Part shown: positions 20,460 to 30,177 of the stretch, piece by piece
How positions within the stretch are numbered: position 1 is the stretch's first letter
How the letters are laid out: each line of letters begins with the position of its first letter
DNA from: Betaproteobacteria bacterium
Lineage (GTDB): Bacteria; Pseudomonadota; Gammaproteobacteria; Burkholderiales; JACQAP01
Direction of reading: 5' to 3'
NCBI GenBank assembly: GCA_016194905.1
Contig: JACQAP010000008.1
Location: forward strand, 248,001 to 312,000
Length of the DNA: 64,000 nucleotides
The notes under the pieces: generated by a model
Databases searched by the model: none
Seen by the model: only the letters and a program-made list of their open reading frames with translations
Told to the model about the DNA's origin: nothing
Program-made: the position numbers and the translations under genes

Positions 20460-20466
20460 GAACGTG

Positions 20467-20481
20467 ACGGCGTGACGCCGT
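20467..20481. other. short inverted repeat between lipoprotein and TAXI gene
   Basis: ACGGCG-TGA-CGCCGT, set in a GTGACG-rich run (CGTGACGGCGTGACGCC). It resembles a minimal version of the heptamer arms seen elsewhere and leaves no SD before the ATG at 20500. Confidence 0.4.
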
Positions 20482-20499
20482 GACGACATTTAACCTTCG

Positions 20500-21861
20500 A
20501 TGATCAAACGCAAGTTCAAAGATCTCAGCCGGCGTGACCTCTTGCTGACGATCGTCCCGGTCGTCCTGCTGGCGCTGGCGATATTCGTCTTCGCTTTCCG
20601 CTTTGTCGAGCCCGCGCCGCCCGACACGATCGTGATCTCGACCGGTGCGATCGATAGCGGCTATCACATGTTCGCGCAGCGCTACCAAGAGATACTGGCC
20701 CGAGACGGGGTCAAGCTCGAACTTCTCCCCTCGGCCGGATCGCAGGAAAACGTCAGCCGTCTGCTGGATGAAAAGTCCGCAGTCGAGGTGGGCTTTCTGC
20801 AGGGCGGTTCGGCTTTCGCTACGAATGCGCCCGAGCTGGTTTCGCTTGGCAGCCTCTACTACGAACCGCTGTGGGTTTTTTATCGCGGGCCGGAAATCCA
20901 CGACTTCGGCGGGCTGCACGGCAAGAAGCTCGCGATCGGCCCGGAAGAAAGCGGCACGCGCGCACTCGCGCTGCAGTTGCTGGCAGTCAATGCCACCGTT
21001 ATGCCGCCCACCCTGCTTCTGCCCGAGAACGGACAACGGGCAAGCGAGATGCTCCTGCAGGGCAGGATCGATGCCGTGTTCATGGTCGAGCCGCCGGAGT
21101 CCCCGCTGGTCGAGCAACTGGTATCGGCACCCGGCATCCGGTTGCTGAATCTCGATCGCGCGGAAGCGTATACGCGGCGCTTTCCCGCGCTGACCAGACT
21201 GACGTTGCCACAAGGCGTATTCGACTTCGTGAAAAACGTGCCGGCGCGCGACGTCACGCTGATCTCGCCCACCGCCAACCTGCTGGCCGTCGATGGTCTG
21301 CATCCTGCACTCGCCTACCTGCTCATGCGTGCCGGCAGCGAAATCCACGGCGGTGCCGGTCTGCTGCACAAGGCGGGCGACTTTCCTGCGCCGCTGAATT
21401 CGGAATTTCCGCTCAGCGCCGAGGCGAAGCGTTATTACAAATCGGGCCCGCCGTTCCTGCAGCGTTACCTGCCTTACTGGGCAGCGGTGCTGGTGGACCG
21501 GTTGTGGATCACTTTGCTACCGGTGCTGGCCCTGCTGTTACCGCTGGGGCGCATCGCTCCGGCGGTCTATCGCTGGCGCGTGCGTTCGCGCATCTACCGC
21601 TGGTACGCAAAACTCAAGGAAGTGGAGCTGGAACTGGAACTGGATGACAATTCCACACCGGAAAAATTGACGGAACTGCTCACGCGACTCGATCAGATCG
21701 AGCGCGCTGTCAACCGCATCAACACGCCGCTGGCCTACACCGACAACCTCTACGCGTTCCGCCAGAACGTCGACCTGGTCAGGCAGCGCGTGCGCGCCCA
21801 ACTGGGTAGCGGGGGGCGCGGACGGAGGCAGGACGACTGCCGCCCGGCGGTGCCGGCCTGA
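20500..21861 (+). CDS. TAXI-family TRAP solute receptor with C-terminal membrane anchor
   Basis: TAXI-type binding protein, 453 aa. N-terminal transmembrane helix (about 14-35), then the TAXI periplasmic domain (IVISTGAIDSGYHMFAQRYQEIL, SAGSQENVSRLLDEKSAVEVGFLQGG, GPEESGTRALALQLL). A second transmembrane region (about 325-355, LWITLLPVLALLLPLG) is followed by a basic and heptad-like cytoplasmic tail. Classical TRAP receptors have no C-terminal membrane segment and sit beside DctQM genes; none is here. It may have been repurposed as a membrane sensor or work with a distant permease. Substrate unknown. Confidence 0.85.
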   Translation: MIKRKFKDLSRRDLLLTIVPVVLLALAIFVFAFRFVEPAPPDTIVISTGAIDSGYHMFAQRYQEILARDGVKLELLPSAGSQENVSRLLDEKSAVEVGFLQGGSAFATNAPELVSLGSLYYEPLWVFYRGPEIHDFGGLHGKKLAIGPEESGTRALALQLLAVNATVMPPTLLLPENGQRASEMLLQGRIDAVFMVEPPESPLVEQLVSAPGIRLLNLDRAEAYTRRFPALTRLTLPQGVFDFVKNVPARDVTLISPTANLLAVDGLHPALAYLLMRAGSEIHGGAGLLHKAGDFPAPLNSEFPLSAEAKRYYKSGPPFLQRYLPYWAAVLVDRLWITLLPVLALLLPLGRIAPAVYRWRVRSRIYRWYAKLKEVELELELDDNSTPEKLTELLTRLDQIERAVNRINTPLAYTDNLYAFRQNVDLVRQRVRAQLGSGGRGRRQDDCRPAVPA

Positions 21862-21991
21862 TCCGCCTCCGCCGCTAAGGCGTGAACACGGCCGCGTCCG
21901 CGCGTTGTGTTCCCCGAATGCCGGGCAAGGTGCCATCTGCCGGGACGACTCCGCCCGGTGCCGGGTGCGCCCGCTATGATGCGATGTCGGA

Positions 21992-22975
21992 TCAGGAATC
22001 GAGGGTTGCGAGAAATTTTTGCAGAAGGTCGGTGACTTCGGCCGGCCTTTCCTGCTGGATCCAGTGGCCGGCGCCGTCGATGAGCTCGCACACGCGCAGG
22101 TCGTCCACCCAACGCTTCATATTTTCGACGAGGTCGACGTTCGGCACGAACTTCAGCACGCCGTCGCGTTTGCCGCCGATGAAGCACGCCGGCCGCGTGA
22201 TGCGCGCGCCGCTGAGCGCGGTGAGCCTTTCCCAATCGCGCTGCTGGTTGCGGTAACGGTTGAGCGGCCCGCGGAATCCGCTCGTTTCGAATTGCGAGAC
22301 GAAGTAGTCCAGATCGCGTTCGGTCAGCCAGTCCGGCAGCACGGCGGGATCCGTCAGACCTTCGAGCATTCCCGCATCGGGCGATTTGTCGGTACGGAAC
22401 ATGCCCCTCGGCGCATCGCCCGAGCCGCAGAAATAAATCGTGCGCAGCGCCTTGCGGATATCGGCTTCGAATTCGGCTTCGGCGACGCCGGGTTGCTGGA
22501 AATAGACCTGGTAGAAAAAACGGCCGGCGTAGATTTCCCGCCATAGGGCGATCGACGAGATCCGGCCTCGCGGCGAATAAGGCACGCTCAGCGCCGCGAC
22601 TGCGCGAATCCGGTCGGGATGCAGCGCCGTGGTATTCCAGACGATCGGCGCACCCCAGTCGTGGCCGAACAGGATGGCCTGCTTTTCGCCGAAGTGATCG
22701 ATGAGGCCAAGCACGTCGCCGATCAGGCTTTCCATGTCGTAAGCCTCGACCGGGCCCGGCTTGTCGCTTCCGCCGTAACCGCGCACATCGGGCACGACGA
22801 CGCGATATCCCGCATCCCGCACCGGTTCGATCTGATGGCGCCACGAATACCAGGATTCCGGCCAGCCGTGGATCATCAGCACCAGCGGCCCTTCGCCGTC
22901 GACCACGCAACGTAGGTTTACGCCATTGGTGCGGATGATCCGGAAATCGGGTGGTTCAGGCGCGGGACGAGGCAA
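21992..22975 (-). CDS. alpha/beta hydrolase, epoxide hydrolase type
   Basis: Soluble hydrolase of 327 aa. Oxyanion motif HGWPESWYSWRHQ, nucleophile elbow GHDWGAPI with Asp as the nucleophile (as in epoxide hydrolases, not Ser esterases), cap-domain tyrosines (FFYQVYFQQPG), and catalytic His in GAGHWIQQERP. This fits soluble epoxide hydrolases that open epoxides to diols. It starts with TTG eight bases after the FKBP stop, so the two genes form an operon. No internal ATG gives a complete N-terminus. Confidence 0.88.
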   Translation of the reverse strand: MPRPAPEPPDFRIIRTNGVNLRCVVDGEGPLVLMIHGWPESWYSWRHQIEPVRDAGYRVVVPDVRGYGGSDKPGPVEAYDMESLIGDVLGLIDHFGEKQAILFGHDWGAPIVWNTTALHPDRIRAVAALSVPYSPRGRISSIALWREIYAGRFFYQVYFQQPGVAEAEFEADIRKALRTIYFCGSGDAPRGMFRTDKSPDAGMLEGLTDPAVLPDWLTERDLDYFVSQFETSGFRGPLNRYRNQQRDWERLTALSGARITRPACFIGGKRDGVLKFVPNVDLVENMKRWVDDLRVCELIDGAGHWIQQERPAEVTDLLQKFLATLDS

Positions 22976-22983
22976 GGTAACGC

Positions 22984-23328
22984 CTAACGGACCGCCAGCA
23001 ATTCCACTTCGAAGACCAGTGTTGCATTCGGCGGGATGACGCCGCCGGCGCCGCGGGTGCCGTAACCGAGATCGGAGGGAATGGTGAGCTTGCGCCGGCC
23101 ACCGACCTTCAAGCCCTGCACGCCTTCATCCCATCCGCGAATAACCTGGCCCTGGCCGAGCCCGAATGCAAAGGGATCGTTGCGGTCTTTGCTGGAGTCG
23201 AACTTGCTGCCGTCGGTGAGCCAGCCGGTGTAGTGCACCGTCACGCGTTGGCCGGCTGCGGCGGTGTCGCCCTCGCCGACGACGAGTTCTTCGATGACCA
23301 GGCCACTGGCCGTTTTGGTGGAAGACAT
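22984..23328 (-). CDS. FKBP-type peptidyl-prolyl cis-trans isomerase
   Basis: Single-domain FKBP, 114 aa: [47 protein letters not shown] and [13 protein letters not shown] are the hallmark strands and active-site residues. There is no signal peptide from the chosen start at 23328 (MSSTKTASG), which has GAGG seven bases upstream. Cytoplasmic prolyl isomerase; first gene of an operon with the epoxide hydrolase. Confidence 0.94.
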   Translation of the reverse strand: MSSTKTASGLVIEELVVGEGDTAAAGQRVTVHYTGWLTDGSKFDSSKDRNDPFAFGLGQGQVIRGWDEGVQGLKVGGRRKLTIPSDLGYGTRGAGGVIPPNATLVFEVELLAVR

Positions 23329-23448
23329 GGGGAACCTCGATGGATTCAGGAATGAAGAGCGACGCATTGTAGCGAAAGAATCAGATGCCGGTGCCCGAGG
23401 CAAAGTGCTCTAATTCCACTCGGTCCTCGCTCCTCGTACCTCGGACCT

Positions 23449-23471
23449 GTCCTTACGTTCCTCGTAAGGAC
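23449..23471. terminator. hairpin between FKBP and MAPEG genes
   Basis: GTCCTTACG and CGTAAGGAC form a perfect 9-bp stem with a five-base loop. There is no U-tract. The preceding bases (TCCTCGCTCCTCGTACCTCGG) are a degenerate tandem repeat that may be a worn heptamer arm. Confidence 0.4.
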
Positions 23472-23551
23472 GGTCGTCACGTTCTTCAACACAAATCCCG
23501 CAGCTTCGGCGACAATGCCGCGCAGATGGTCTGCCGATCGGAGGAAATGCC

Positions 23552-23947
23552 ATGGTCGTAACTCCGCTGTATGCCGGATTGCTGGCGCTGTTTTTTCTTG
23601 TCCTGAGCTGGCGCGTCATCCAGTTCCGCCAACGCGGCATCCCGCTCGGCGACGGTGGCGATCCAAAGATGTTGCGGCTGATCCGCGGCCACGCCAATTT
23701 CGCGGAGTACGTGCCGCTGATCCTGCTGATGATGGGTTTTCTCGAAGTCGGCCATACCTCGATCTATATCCTGCATGCGCTCGGGTTCGTCTTGCTGGTT
23801 TCGCGATTCCTGCATGGCTACGCACTGAGTTTTACGGACCGGTTCAGGTTCGGTCGCACCTGGGGCGCGGGGCTCACTTTTGCAGTGCTCGGTCTCTGCG
23901 GCGTTCTCTGTGTGTTGCAGGGATTCAGAGGGATGACAGTAACTTAA
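23552..23947 (+). CDS. MAPEG family membrane protein
   Basis: Integral membrane protein of 131 aa with four predicted helices (5-20, 52-68, 72-90, 108-125). RGHANFAEYVPLILLMMGFLE is the MAPEG signature (glutathione-binding Arg/Asn/Glu), as in YecN-type bacterial members. MAPEG proteins include microsomal glutathione transferases; the substrate of bacterial members is mostly unknown. SD GGAGGA is seven bases before the ATG. Two soluble GST genes in the window are not linked to it. Confidence 0.88.
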   Translation: MVVTPLYAGLLALFFLVLSWRVIQFRQRGIPLGDGGDPKMLRLIRGHANFAEYVPLILLMMGFLEVGHTSIYILHALGFVLLVSRFLHGYALSFTDRFRFGRTWGAGLTFAVLGLCGVLCVLQGFRGMTVT

Positions 23948-24078
23948 GGGCAGTGACTGGTGACTGGTAAAGGCAAAAACATCCGCAACCGGACGAAACT
24001 AAAGCCACCCGACCCTAGCCTTGTCACCAATCACCAATCACCAATCACCAATCCCAATCACCAATCACCAATCACGGC
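23944..24078. repeat. heptamer-armed element, GTGACTG/TCACCAA type
   Basis: Left arm GGGCAGTGACTGGTGACTGGT; core GCAAAAACATCCGCAACCGG to CCCGACCCTAGCC; right arm with four TCACCAA heptamers, one lost register (TCCCAA) and three more. The element starts at the MAPEG TAA and ends a few bases before the stop of the convergent DUF1840 gene. It shares TGGTAAA, CAACCG and CCCTAG with the copy at 46474. Confidence 0.85.
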
Positions 24079-24082
24079 GCGC

Positions 24083-24388
24083 CTACTTCCACATCACTTC
24101 CGCGCCTTTCGCGGCGGCGCGCGTCAGCAGATCGATGAGCGGAAAGGCGCGCTGCCGCATTGAAATTCGATCTTCTTTCTGGTCCTTGTCTTCGCTGCTC
24201 GACGATTCGGTTGCGGTCCTGGGACTGGTATCCACGGCGGCCTTGAGTCGCGCCAGCGCGCCGGGGATGTCGCCGGGCAGGATCGCGCTCGGCACCGTGC
24301 CGCTGTGGCCCATGGCCTTGAGGAGTTGCACGGCAATATCGCCGGCCATCGAGAAACCACCGACTTCGCTATCGAATTTTATGAGCAT
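24083..24388 (-). CDS. DUF1840 family protein
   Basis: Small soluble protein of 101 aa that matches the mainly betaproteobacterial DUF1840 family: it starts MLIKFDSEVGGFSMAGDIAVQLLKAMGHSGTVPSAILPGDIPGALARL and has a conserved helical C-terminus (RAFPLIDLLTRAAAKGAEVMWK). A charged Ser/Asp/Lys linker joins the two halves. Function unknown. Useful as a taxonomic marker for the window. Confidence 0.85.
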   Translation of the reverse strand: MLIKFDSEVGGFSMAGDIAVQLLKAMGHSGTVPSAILPGDIPGALARLKAAVDTSPRTATESSSSEDKDQKEDRISMRQRAFPLIDLLTRAAAKGAEVMWK

Positions 24389-24569
24389 GATGACGAGAGG
24401 GTAGCAGTGATTGGGTTTGACGGTTAGTTTGCGAATGCCGGAAAAAGGTTCAATGCGGCCGTTTCGCGCATGTCGGGTTTGTTTGCCGCAGCGATTTAGA
24501 CCATCGGGATGGCGATTTATAGGGTAAATTAGCTAGCCGAGCCGCGTTCAATTGGGGGAGTCGAGGTCA

Positions 24570-26960
24570 GTGGCACTGCCGCGGGAAATCGAATCGATTG
24601 TGGATGCTATTCCGGGGTTTTTCCACACCCTGCCGGGACTCCTCCACTCCCTGCTTACTGAAAATCCCGCCGGCGCGGGTCTCGCGGCCCTGGTCGGTGC
24701 ACTGATCGCCGGCCTGGTCCATCGCAGGATCCGTGCAGGCGAGACGCGAGTCATGGCGAGTTCCCTGGCGTCCAACGACGAAGTCTCCAAACTGGCGCAA
24801 GAGCAGTACCAGACGCTTTTCCAGAGCAGCCCGGTTCCCACCTTCATCTGCGATACGCGCAAGTGGCGTTTTCTGGAGGTCAACGAAGCCGCGGCGCGCG
24901 AGTACGGCTATTCGCGTGAAGAGCTGCTGAAGATGACGCTCCTCGACCTCGGCCTGCCGGAGGATGCGGAGCGCGTGACGGAAACCCTGATGGCTCTCGG
25001 ACCGGCTTCCGGAGAAGTGGGCGCCTGGCGGCACCGGAAAAAGGACGGTGCGGCGATCGAAGCCGAGATGGTTTCCTTCCGCATCCAGTTTGCGCGGCAG
25101 CAGGCGCGCGTCGTCATTGCCAGGGACGTTACCCGCCGCAAGCATACGCACGAGGTGATGTGGCAAGATCTCGAACGATTCGGCCTCGCTTCGAAAGCGA
25201 CCAGCGACGCCATGCTGGACTGGGATCTCGTGACCGACCAACTTTGGCGCAGCGAGAACTATGAACGACTGTTCGGGCACGGCGAGCCGGGCGTCGGAAC
25301 CAACATGGCTGCCTGGTTCGAACACATCCATCCGGACGATCGCGCACGCGTTCAGGAGCAGCTCCTGGCCCTGATCAAATCAGCCGACAACCAGTGGAGC
25401 GACGAGTTCAGGCTCGTGCGCGCGGACCAGAAGGTCGTGCATGTCTTTGCGCGCGGTCACGTAAGCCGCGCCGAGGACGGGTCGGCGCGCCGCATGAACG
25501 GCGTGCTGCAGGACATCACCGAACGCAAGGAGCAGGAAGAACGCACGCGCTTCCTCGCCGACCATGATGAACTGACCGGGTTGCCGAACCGCAGCCTGTT
25601 CCGGCAGGCACTGAGCAAGGCGCTGCAGCGCGCCGAGCGCAGCGGAAAAATGCTGTCCATCTTGTTCTTCGATCTGGATCGCTTCAAGAACATCAACGAC
25701 AGCCTCGGCCACGACGCGGGCGATGAAGTATTGCGTGCGGTTGCGGAACGGCTCACCGCCTGTGTGCGCAAGATCGACATGGTCGCGCGATTCGGCGGCG
25801 ACGAATTCGCGGTGCTCACGGAAGGACTGACGGCGGAAGATCAAGCCAGCACGGTCGCGCGCAAGATCCTGGAAGCGCTGTCCAAGTCCATGATCCTCGC
25901 CGGCCGGCAATACCGCCCCGCGGCCAGCATCGGCATCAGCACCTATCCGACCGACGGCCGCGACGTGCAGTCGCTGCTGAAGAATGCGGATATCGCGATG
26001 TATCGCGCCAAGGAGGAAGGCCGGGGTACTTTCCAGTTCTACTCGGAAATGCTGAATACGCATTCGGTGCAACGGCTGGAGTTCGAATCGAACCTGAGCA
26101 ACGCACTGAACAATCACGAGTTCGTGCTGTACTACCAGCCGAAAGTGGATCTTGCGACAGGCCGCGTGACCGGCCTGGAAGCGCTGATCCGCTGGATCAG
26201 CCCGCAACTGGGTTTCGTATCGCCCGGCGATTTCATTTCCATCGCCGAAGAAACCGGACTGATCGTGCCGATGGGGCGCTGGGTCGCGCAGACCGCGTGC
26301 GTGCAGAATCGTGCGTGGCAGAAGGGCGGCCTGCCGCAATTGCGCATCGCCATCAATATTTCGGCACGGCAGATGGGGGACAAGGGGCTGGTGGAGTTCA
26401 TTTCCGACACGCTCAAGAAAACGGGCCTGACCGCCGAGTCGCTCGAACTGGAAATCACCGAAAGCGCGGTGATGAGCAACCAGGAGCACGCGGAGAAAGT
26501 GCTGAACGAACTGAAAGGATTGGGTTTCCATCTTACGATGGACGACTTCGGCACCGGCTACTCGTCGCTCGCCTACCTGAAGCGCTTCCCGTTCGACAGC
26601 GTGAAGATCGACCAGTCCTTCGTGCGTGGTATCCCGGAAAGCAAGGACGATTCTGCAATCGTCGAGGCGATCATAGCGATGGCGCACAGCCTGCAACTGA
26701 AAGTGGTGGCCGAAGGCGTGGAGACGAAGGAGCAGTTCGATTTCCTGCGCACGCTCGGCTGCGACCAGATCCAGGGGTATTACTTCAGCAAGCCCATCCC
26801 GGCCAACGAAGTCGTCATGCTGCTCTACAAGACCATGACGCGCGAAGCGGCTGCCGCGGCTTCGGTCCCGGGCGCGGAGCTCAAGCCGGTGTCGGAAATC
26901 AAAGCGGAGACAGAAGTCGATCCGTTAGCAAGAGAGGAGAGGCGGAAATCGATCCGGTAG
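24570..26960 (+). CDS. PAS-PAS-GGDEF-EAL cyclic-di-GMP signalling protein
   Basis: Membrane-associated signalling protein of 796 aa. One N-terminal transmembrane helix (about 33-50), PAS domain 1 (about 80-185, FQSSPVPTFICDTRKWRFLEVNEAAAREYGYS), PAS domain 2 (about 205-315, with PAC), GGDEF domain with intact RFGGDEF near 407, and EAL domain with intact EALIRW near 536 plus DDFGTGYSSLAYLKRFPFD. Both synthase and phosphodiesterase sites look usable, so net activity depends on the PAS inputs. I chose GTG at 24570; TTG at 24552 is an alternative. No neighbour points to its output. Confidence 0.92.
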   Translation: MALPREIESIVDAIPGFFHTLPGLLHSLLTENPAGAGLAALVGALIAGLVHRRIRAGETRVMASSLASNDEVSKLAQEQYQTLFQSSPVPTFICDTRKWRFLEVNEAAAREYGYSREELLKMTLLDLGLPEDAERVTETLMALGPASGEVGAWRHRKKDGAAIEAEMVSFRIQFARQQARVVIARDVTRRKHTHEVMWQDLERFGLASKATSDAMLDWDLVTDQLWRSENYERLFGHGEPGVGTNMAAWFEHIHPDDRARVQEQLLALIKSADNQWSDEFRLVRADQKVVHVFARGHVSRAEDGSARRMNGVLQDITERKEQEERTRFLADHDELTGLPNRSLFRQALSKALQRAERSGKMLSILFFDLDRFKNINDSLGHDAGDEVLRAVAERLTACVRKIDMVARFGGDEFAVLTEGLTAEDQASTVARKILEALSKSMILAGRQYRPAASIGISTYPTDGRDVQSLLKNADIAMYRAKEEGRGTFQFYSEMLNTHSVQRLEFESNLSNALNNHEFVLYYQPKVDLATGRVTGLEALIRWISPQLGFVSPGDFISIAEETGLIVPMGRWVAQTACVQNRAWQKGGLPQLRIAINISARQMGDKGLVEFISDTLKKTGLTAESLELEITESAVMSNQEHAEKVLNELKGLGFHLTMDDFGTGYSSLAYLKRFPFDSVKIDQSFVRGIPESKDDSAIVEAIIAMAHSLQLKVVAEGVETKEQFDFLRTLGCDQIQGYYFSKPIPANEVVMLLYKTMTREAAAAASVPGAELKPVSEIKAETEVDPLAREERRKSIR

Positions 26961-26984
26961 CAAGAAGGGAAGCACGGCGGGTGG

Positions 26985-27108
26985 ATGAATGAAGAAAGGT
27001 GAGGAGTGAAAGGCGAGTAAAAAGGACCAGGTGGCCTGGGGTCATCTAGATAAAAAGCCGAGCGAGAACCAAAAAAACGAATCGATTTCCTACCCTTCAC
27101 CCTATTTC
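26985..27108. repeat. eroded heptamer-armed element before recQ
   Basis: The left arm is degenerate (GATGAATGAAGAAAGGTGAG, then GAGTGAAAGG), the core includes GAGAACCAAAAAAACGAATC, and the right arm is TTTCCTACCCTTCACCCTAT. The layout is as in better copies, with the right arm just ahead of the recQ start and no SD. Confidence 0.5.
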
Positions 27109-27110
27109 GC

Positions 27111-28934
27111 ATGCCCGGCGCAGCCGTAACGGCGGACCCACAGGACAAAGCGCTGAATGTGCTGAGCACGGTGTTCGGCTACCAGACGTTTCGCGGCGCC
27201 CAGCGCGAGATCGTCGAGCATGTGGTGGCGGGCGGCGACGCGCTGGTGCTGATGCCGACGGGTGGCGGAAAATCGTTGTGTTATCAGTTGCCGGCGCTGC
27301 TGCGCGAGGGCACCGCACTGGTGATTTCGCCGCTGATTGCGCTGATGCAGGACCAGGTGGCGGCACTCCGGCAACTTGGCGTGCGAGCCGCCTTTCTCAA
27401 TTCCACGCTGGATGCCCGCGAAGCCGCCGCGGCAGAACGCGCGCTGCGCGCTGGCGCGCTGGATCTGCTCTACGTTGCACCCGAACGGCTGGTCATGCCG
27501 CGCATGCTCGAAGTGCTGGAGCAGTCGCGGATCGCCTTGTTCGCCATCGACGAAGCCCATTGCGTTTCCCAATGGGGACACGATTTCCGTCCGGAATATC
27601 TGCAATTGTCGTTGCTGCACGAGCGTTTTCCGACGGTGCCGCGCATTGCGTTGACGGCGACCGCCGATCTGCACACGCGCGTGGAGATCAGGCATCGCCT
27701 GGCGCTGGACGATGCGCGCGTGTTCGTTTCCAGTTTCGACCGGCCGAACATCCGCTACACCATCGTCGACAAATGGGACGCGCGGCAGCAATTGCTGCGC
27801 TTCATCCGCGAAGCGCACGCCCGGGACGCCGGCATCGTCTATTGCCTCTCGCGCAAGAAAGTGGATGAAACCGCGGCCTGGCTGGCGACGCAGGGCGTGG
27901 CGGCGTTGCCGTATCACGCCGGCATGGATGCGGTTTCTCGCGCCGATCATCAGGCGCGGTTCCAGCGCGAGGAGGGCATCGTCATGGTCGCCACGATCGC
28001 GTTCGGCATGGGCATCGACAAGCCCGATGTGCGATTCGTTGCCCACCTGGATTTGCCCAAGAGCATCGAAGGTTACTACCAGGAGACCGGCAGAGCCGGC
28101 CGGGACGGCGCCGCCGCCGATGCCTGGATGGCTTACGGACTGGGTGACGTGGTGCAGCAGCGTCGCATGATCGACCAATCCGAGGGCAGCGAGGAATATC
28201 GCCGCGTTTCGTTTGCCAAGCTGGAGGCATTGCTGGGCCTTTGCGAAACCGCGGGCTGTCGCCGGGTGCGCCTGCTCGATTATTTCGGCGAAGCCAGTGA
28301 GCCTTGCGGCAATTGCGATACCTGCCTGGAGCCGCCGCAGACCTGGGATGCCACCGATGCCGCGCGCAAGGCGCTGTCGTGCATATTCCGCACCGGGCAG
28401 CGTTTCGGTTCACGCCATCTGATCGATGTGCTGCGCGGTCACGCCACCGATCGTGTGGCGCAATGGCATCACGAGGAACTGAGCGTATTCGGCATTGGCG
28501 CCGGCCTCGACGAAGCGACCTGGCGGGACGTGTTCCGCCAACTGGTGACACTGGGTTTCGTGCGCCCAGATCATGTTGCTTACGGCGCCTTGCGCCTGAC
28601 CGAGACCAGTCGTCCGGTATTGAAAGGCGAACAGCGCATCGACATGCGCCGGATCGCGCCGCGCAAAGGAAAAACCGCAACGATTCGCCGCAAAGCCGGT
28701 GCCGACGGATTGTCCGCCACGGATGCGGCGTTGTTGGAGCGCCTCAGAACGTGGCGCGGTGAACAGGCGCGCGAACAATCGGTTCCGGCTTACGTGATCT
28801 TTCACGACGCGACGTTGTCGGCGATCGCCGCCGCCCACCCTCGCGACATCGCTGATCTTTCTTCGATCCACGGCATCGGCGCAAAGAAGCTGGAGCGCTA
28901 CGGTTCGGCATTGATGGCGCTGCTGCGTGATTGA
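27111..28934 (+). CDS. recQ: ATP-dependent DNA helicase RecQ
   Basis: RecQ, 607 aa. Walker [13 protein letters not shown] (K54), DEAH box at 147-150 ([17 protein letters not shown]), helicase C-terminal domain with the ETGRAGRDG arginine-finger motif, RQC zinc-binding Cys set ([15 protein letters not shown]), winged helix, and a C-terminal HRDC domain (from about 530). It acts in recombination repair (RecFOR pathway). All expected domains are intact. The ATG at 27111 has no SD; a repeat arm lies upstream. Confidence 0.95.
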   Translation: MPGAAVTADPQDKALNVLSTVFGYQTFRGAQREIVEHVVAGGDALVLMPTGGGKSLCYQLPALLREGTALVISPLIALMQDQVAALRQLGVRAAFLNSTLDAREAAAAERALRAGALDLLYVAPERLVMPRMLEVLEQSRIALFAIDEAHCVSQWGHDFRPEYLQLSLLHERFPTVPRIALTATADLHTRVEIRHRLALDDARVFVSSFDRPNIRYTIVDKWDARQQLLRFIREAHARDAGIVYCLSRKKVDETAAWLATQGVAALPYHAGMDAVSRADHQARFQREEGIVMVATIAFGMGIDKPDVRFVAHLDLPKSIEGYYQETGRAGRDGAAADAWMAYGLGDVVQQRRMIDQSEGSEEYRRVSFAKLEALLGLCETAGCRRVRLLDYFGEASEPCGNCDTCLEPPQTWDATDAARKALSCIFRTGQRFGSRHLIDVLRGHATDRVAQWHHEELSVFGIGAGLDEATWRDVFRQLVTLGFVRPDHVAYGALRLTETSRPVLKGEQRIDMRRIAPRKGKTATIRRKAGADGLSATDAALLERLRTWRGEQAREQSVPAYVIFHDATLSAIAAAHPRDIADLSSIHGIGAKKLERYGSALMALLRD

Positions 28935-28972
28935 CCGGCAGAACGCATGCCCGCGCTCCAGGTAGTATTCTT

Positions 28973-29047
28973 GCTGCCAGTCACCAGTTATGGCCGCAGG
29001 CCGGTACCCCCTTGCGGGGCACCCATCACCAGTCACCAATCACTGAT
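28973..29047. repeat. heptamer-armed element with TTATGG/CCGGTACCCC module
   Basis: A short left arm (CCAGTCACCAG), then a 35-base module at 28988-29022 (TTATGGCCGCAGGCCGGTAC onward) that recurs twice in 42226-42312, then right arm CATCACCAGTCACCAATCAC ending three bases before the ATG of the chromate transporter. Confidence 0.75.
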
Positions 29048-29050
29048 TCC

Positions 29051-29647
29051 ATGATCGAAGATCCCCGTTTGCTCGCGCAGCCATCCTCCAGGAAAGAGCT
29101 GTTTGTCGCCTTCACCTTGCTTGCGCTGCAAGGCTTCGGCGGCGTACTGGCCATTGCGCAACGGGTCTTGTGCGAGCAGAAGCGCTGGCTGACGCGGGAG
29201 CAGTTCGTCGAGATCCTCGCCGTCGCACAGATTCTGCCGGGACCCAACGTCTGCAACGTCGCGCTGATGGTCGGCGACCGCTTCTTCGGCTGGCGCGGCG
29301 CCTTTGCCGCGCTGGCCGGCATGATGGCGGTGCCGCTGGTCATCGTGCTGATGCTCACGGCGTTGTACGCGCAGTACGCGATGAATCCGGCGGTGTCCGG
29401 CGCGCTCCGGGGAATGGGCGCCGTCTCCGCCGGGTTGATCGTCGGAACCGGTTTCAAACTCGTCGGTGCCCTGCGGTCGAATCCGATGCGGGTGCCGGTG
29501 TGCGGCGCGTTTCTTGTGCTGTCTTTTGCGGCTGTCGCACTGCTGCGCTGGCCATTGGTGTGGGTGATTCTTGCTCTCGGGGCAGTGAGCTGCACGTTTG
29601 CCTGGATGCGGCTGCGGCCCCGTGAAGTAGCGCCGGAGCAGCCATGA
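29051..29647 (+). CDS. chromate transporter, N-terminal-half type subunit
   Basis: Membrane protein of 198 aa of the CHR family: LLALQGFGGVLAIAQRVLCEQKRWLTREQFVEILAVAQILPGPNVCNVALMVG carries the conserved GGxxA and LPGPN motifs. Five or six helices follow. It is one half of a split ChrA (short-chain CHR); its partner starts four bases before its stop. Split CHR pairs are thought to form a heterodimeric chromate or sulfate-related anion transporter. No chrB regulator is adjacent. Confidence 0.9.
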   Translation: MIEDPRLLAQPSSRKELFVAFTLLALQGFGGVLAIAQRVLCEQKRWLTREQFVEILAVAQILPGPNVCNVALMVGDRFFGWRGAFAALAGMMAVPLVIVLMLTALYAQYAMNPAVSGALRGMGAVSAGLIVGTGFKLVGALRSNPMRVPVCGAFLVLSFAAVALLRWPLVWVILALGAVSCTFAWMRLRPREVAPEQP

Positions 29648-30177
29648 GCGGCGCGATGTCGACCGAACTGCTTACGCTGTTCGGCCATTTCCTGCTGCTG
29701 TCGCTGCTGTCGATCGGCGGTGCCATTACCGTCGCGCCGGACATGCATCGCGTGATGGTCAATCAGATGGGACTGCTGACCGATGCGCAGTTCAACGCGT
29801 CGATCGCAATCGCGCAGGCGTCGCCGGGACCGAACGTGTTGTTCGTCGCGGTCATGGGCTACCAGGCGGCCGGACTGACCGGCGCGGCTGCGACCCTGTT
29901 CGGGATCATGCTGCCGTCGACGACGCTGGCGCTGGCCGCGGCACGCTGGGGTCATGCGCGGCGCGAGTGGCGTGCAGTGCAGGCCTTCAAGGCGGGCATG
30001 GCGCCGATCGTGATCGGACTGCTGTTCGCGACCGGTTGGATTCTGAGCGCGCAAACGCCCGGCTGGCATCACCTACTGCTGACCGTCGCCGCGGCGCTCC
30101 TGGTATGGCGCACGCGGATTCATTTGCTACTGCTGGTGGCGGCGGGCGCGGTGCTCGGTGCGATGGGGTGGATATGA
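29644..30177 (+). CDS. chromate transporter, second subunit
   Basis: 177-aa membrane partner of the preceding gene, translationally coupled by an ATGA overlap. It has the matching CHR motifs (LLSLLSIGGAITVAPDMHRVMVNQMGLLTDAQFNASIAIAQASPGPNVLFVAVMG), in inverted membrane topology by family precedent. The stop TGA is directly followed by a repeat element whose first 18 bases are the same as those after the helicase gene. Confidence 0.9.
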   Translation: MSGAMSTELLTLFGHFLLLSLLSIGGAITVAPDMHRVMVNQMGLLTDAQFNASIAIAQASPGPNVLFVAVMGYQAAGLTGAAATLFGIMLPSTTLALAAARWGHARREWRAVQAFKAGMAPIVIGLLFATGWILSAQTPGWHHLLLTVAAALLVWRTRIHLLLLVAAGAVLGAMGWI

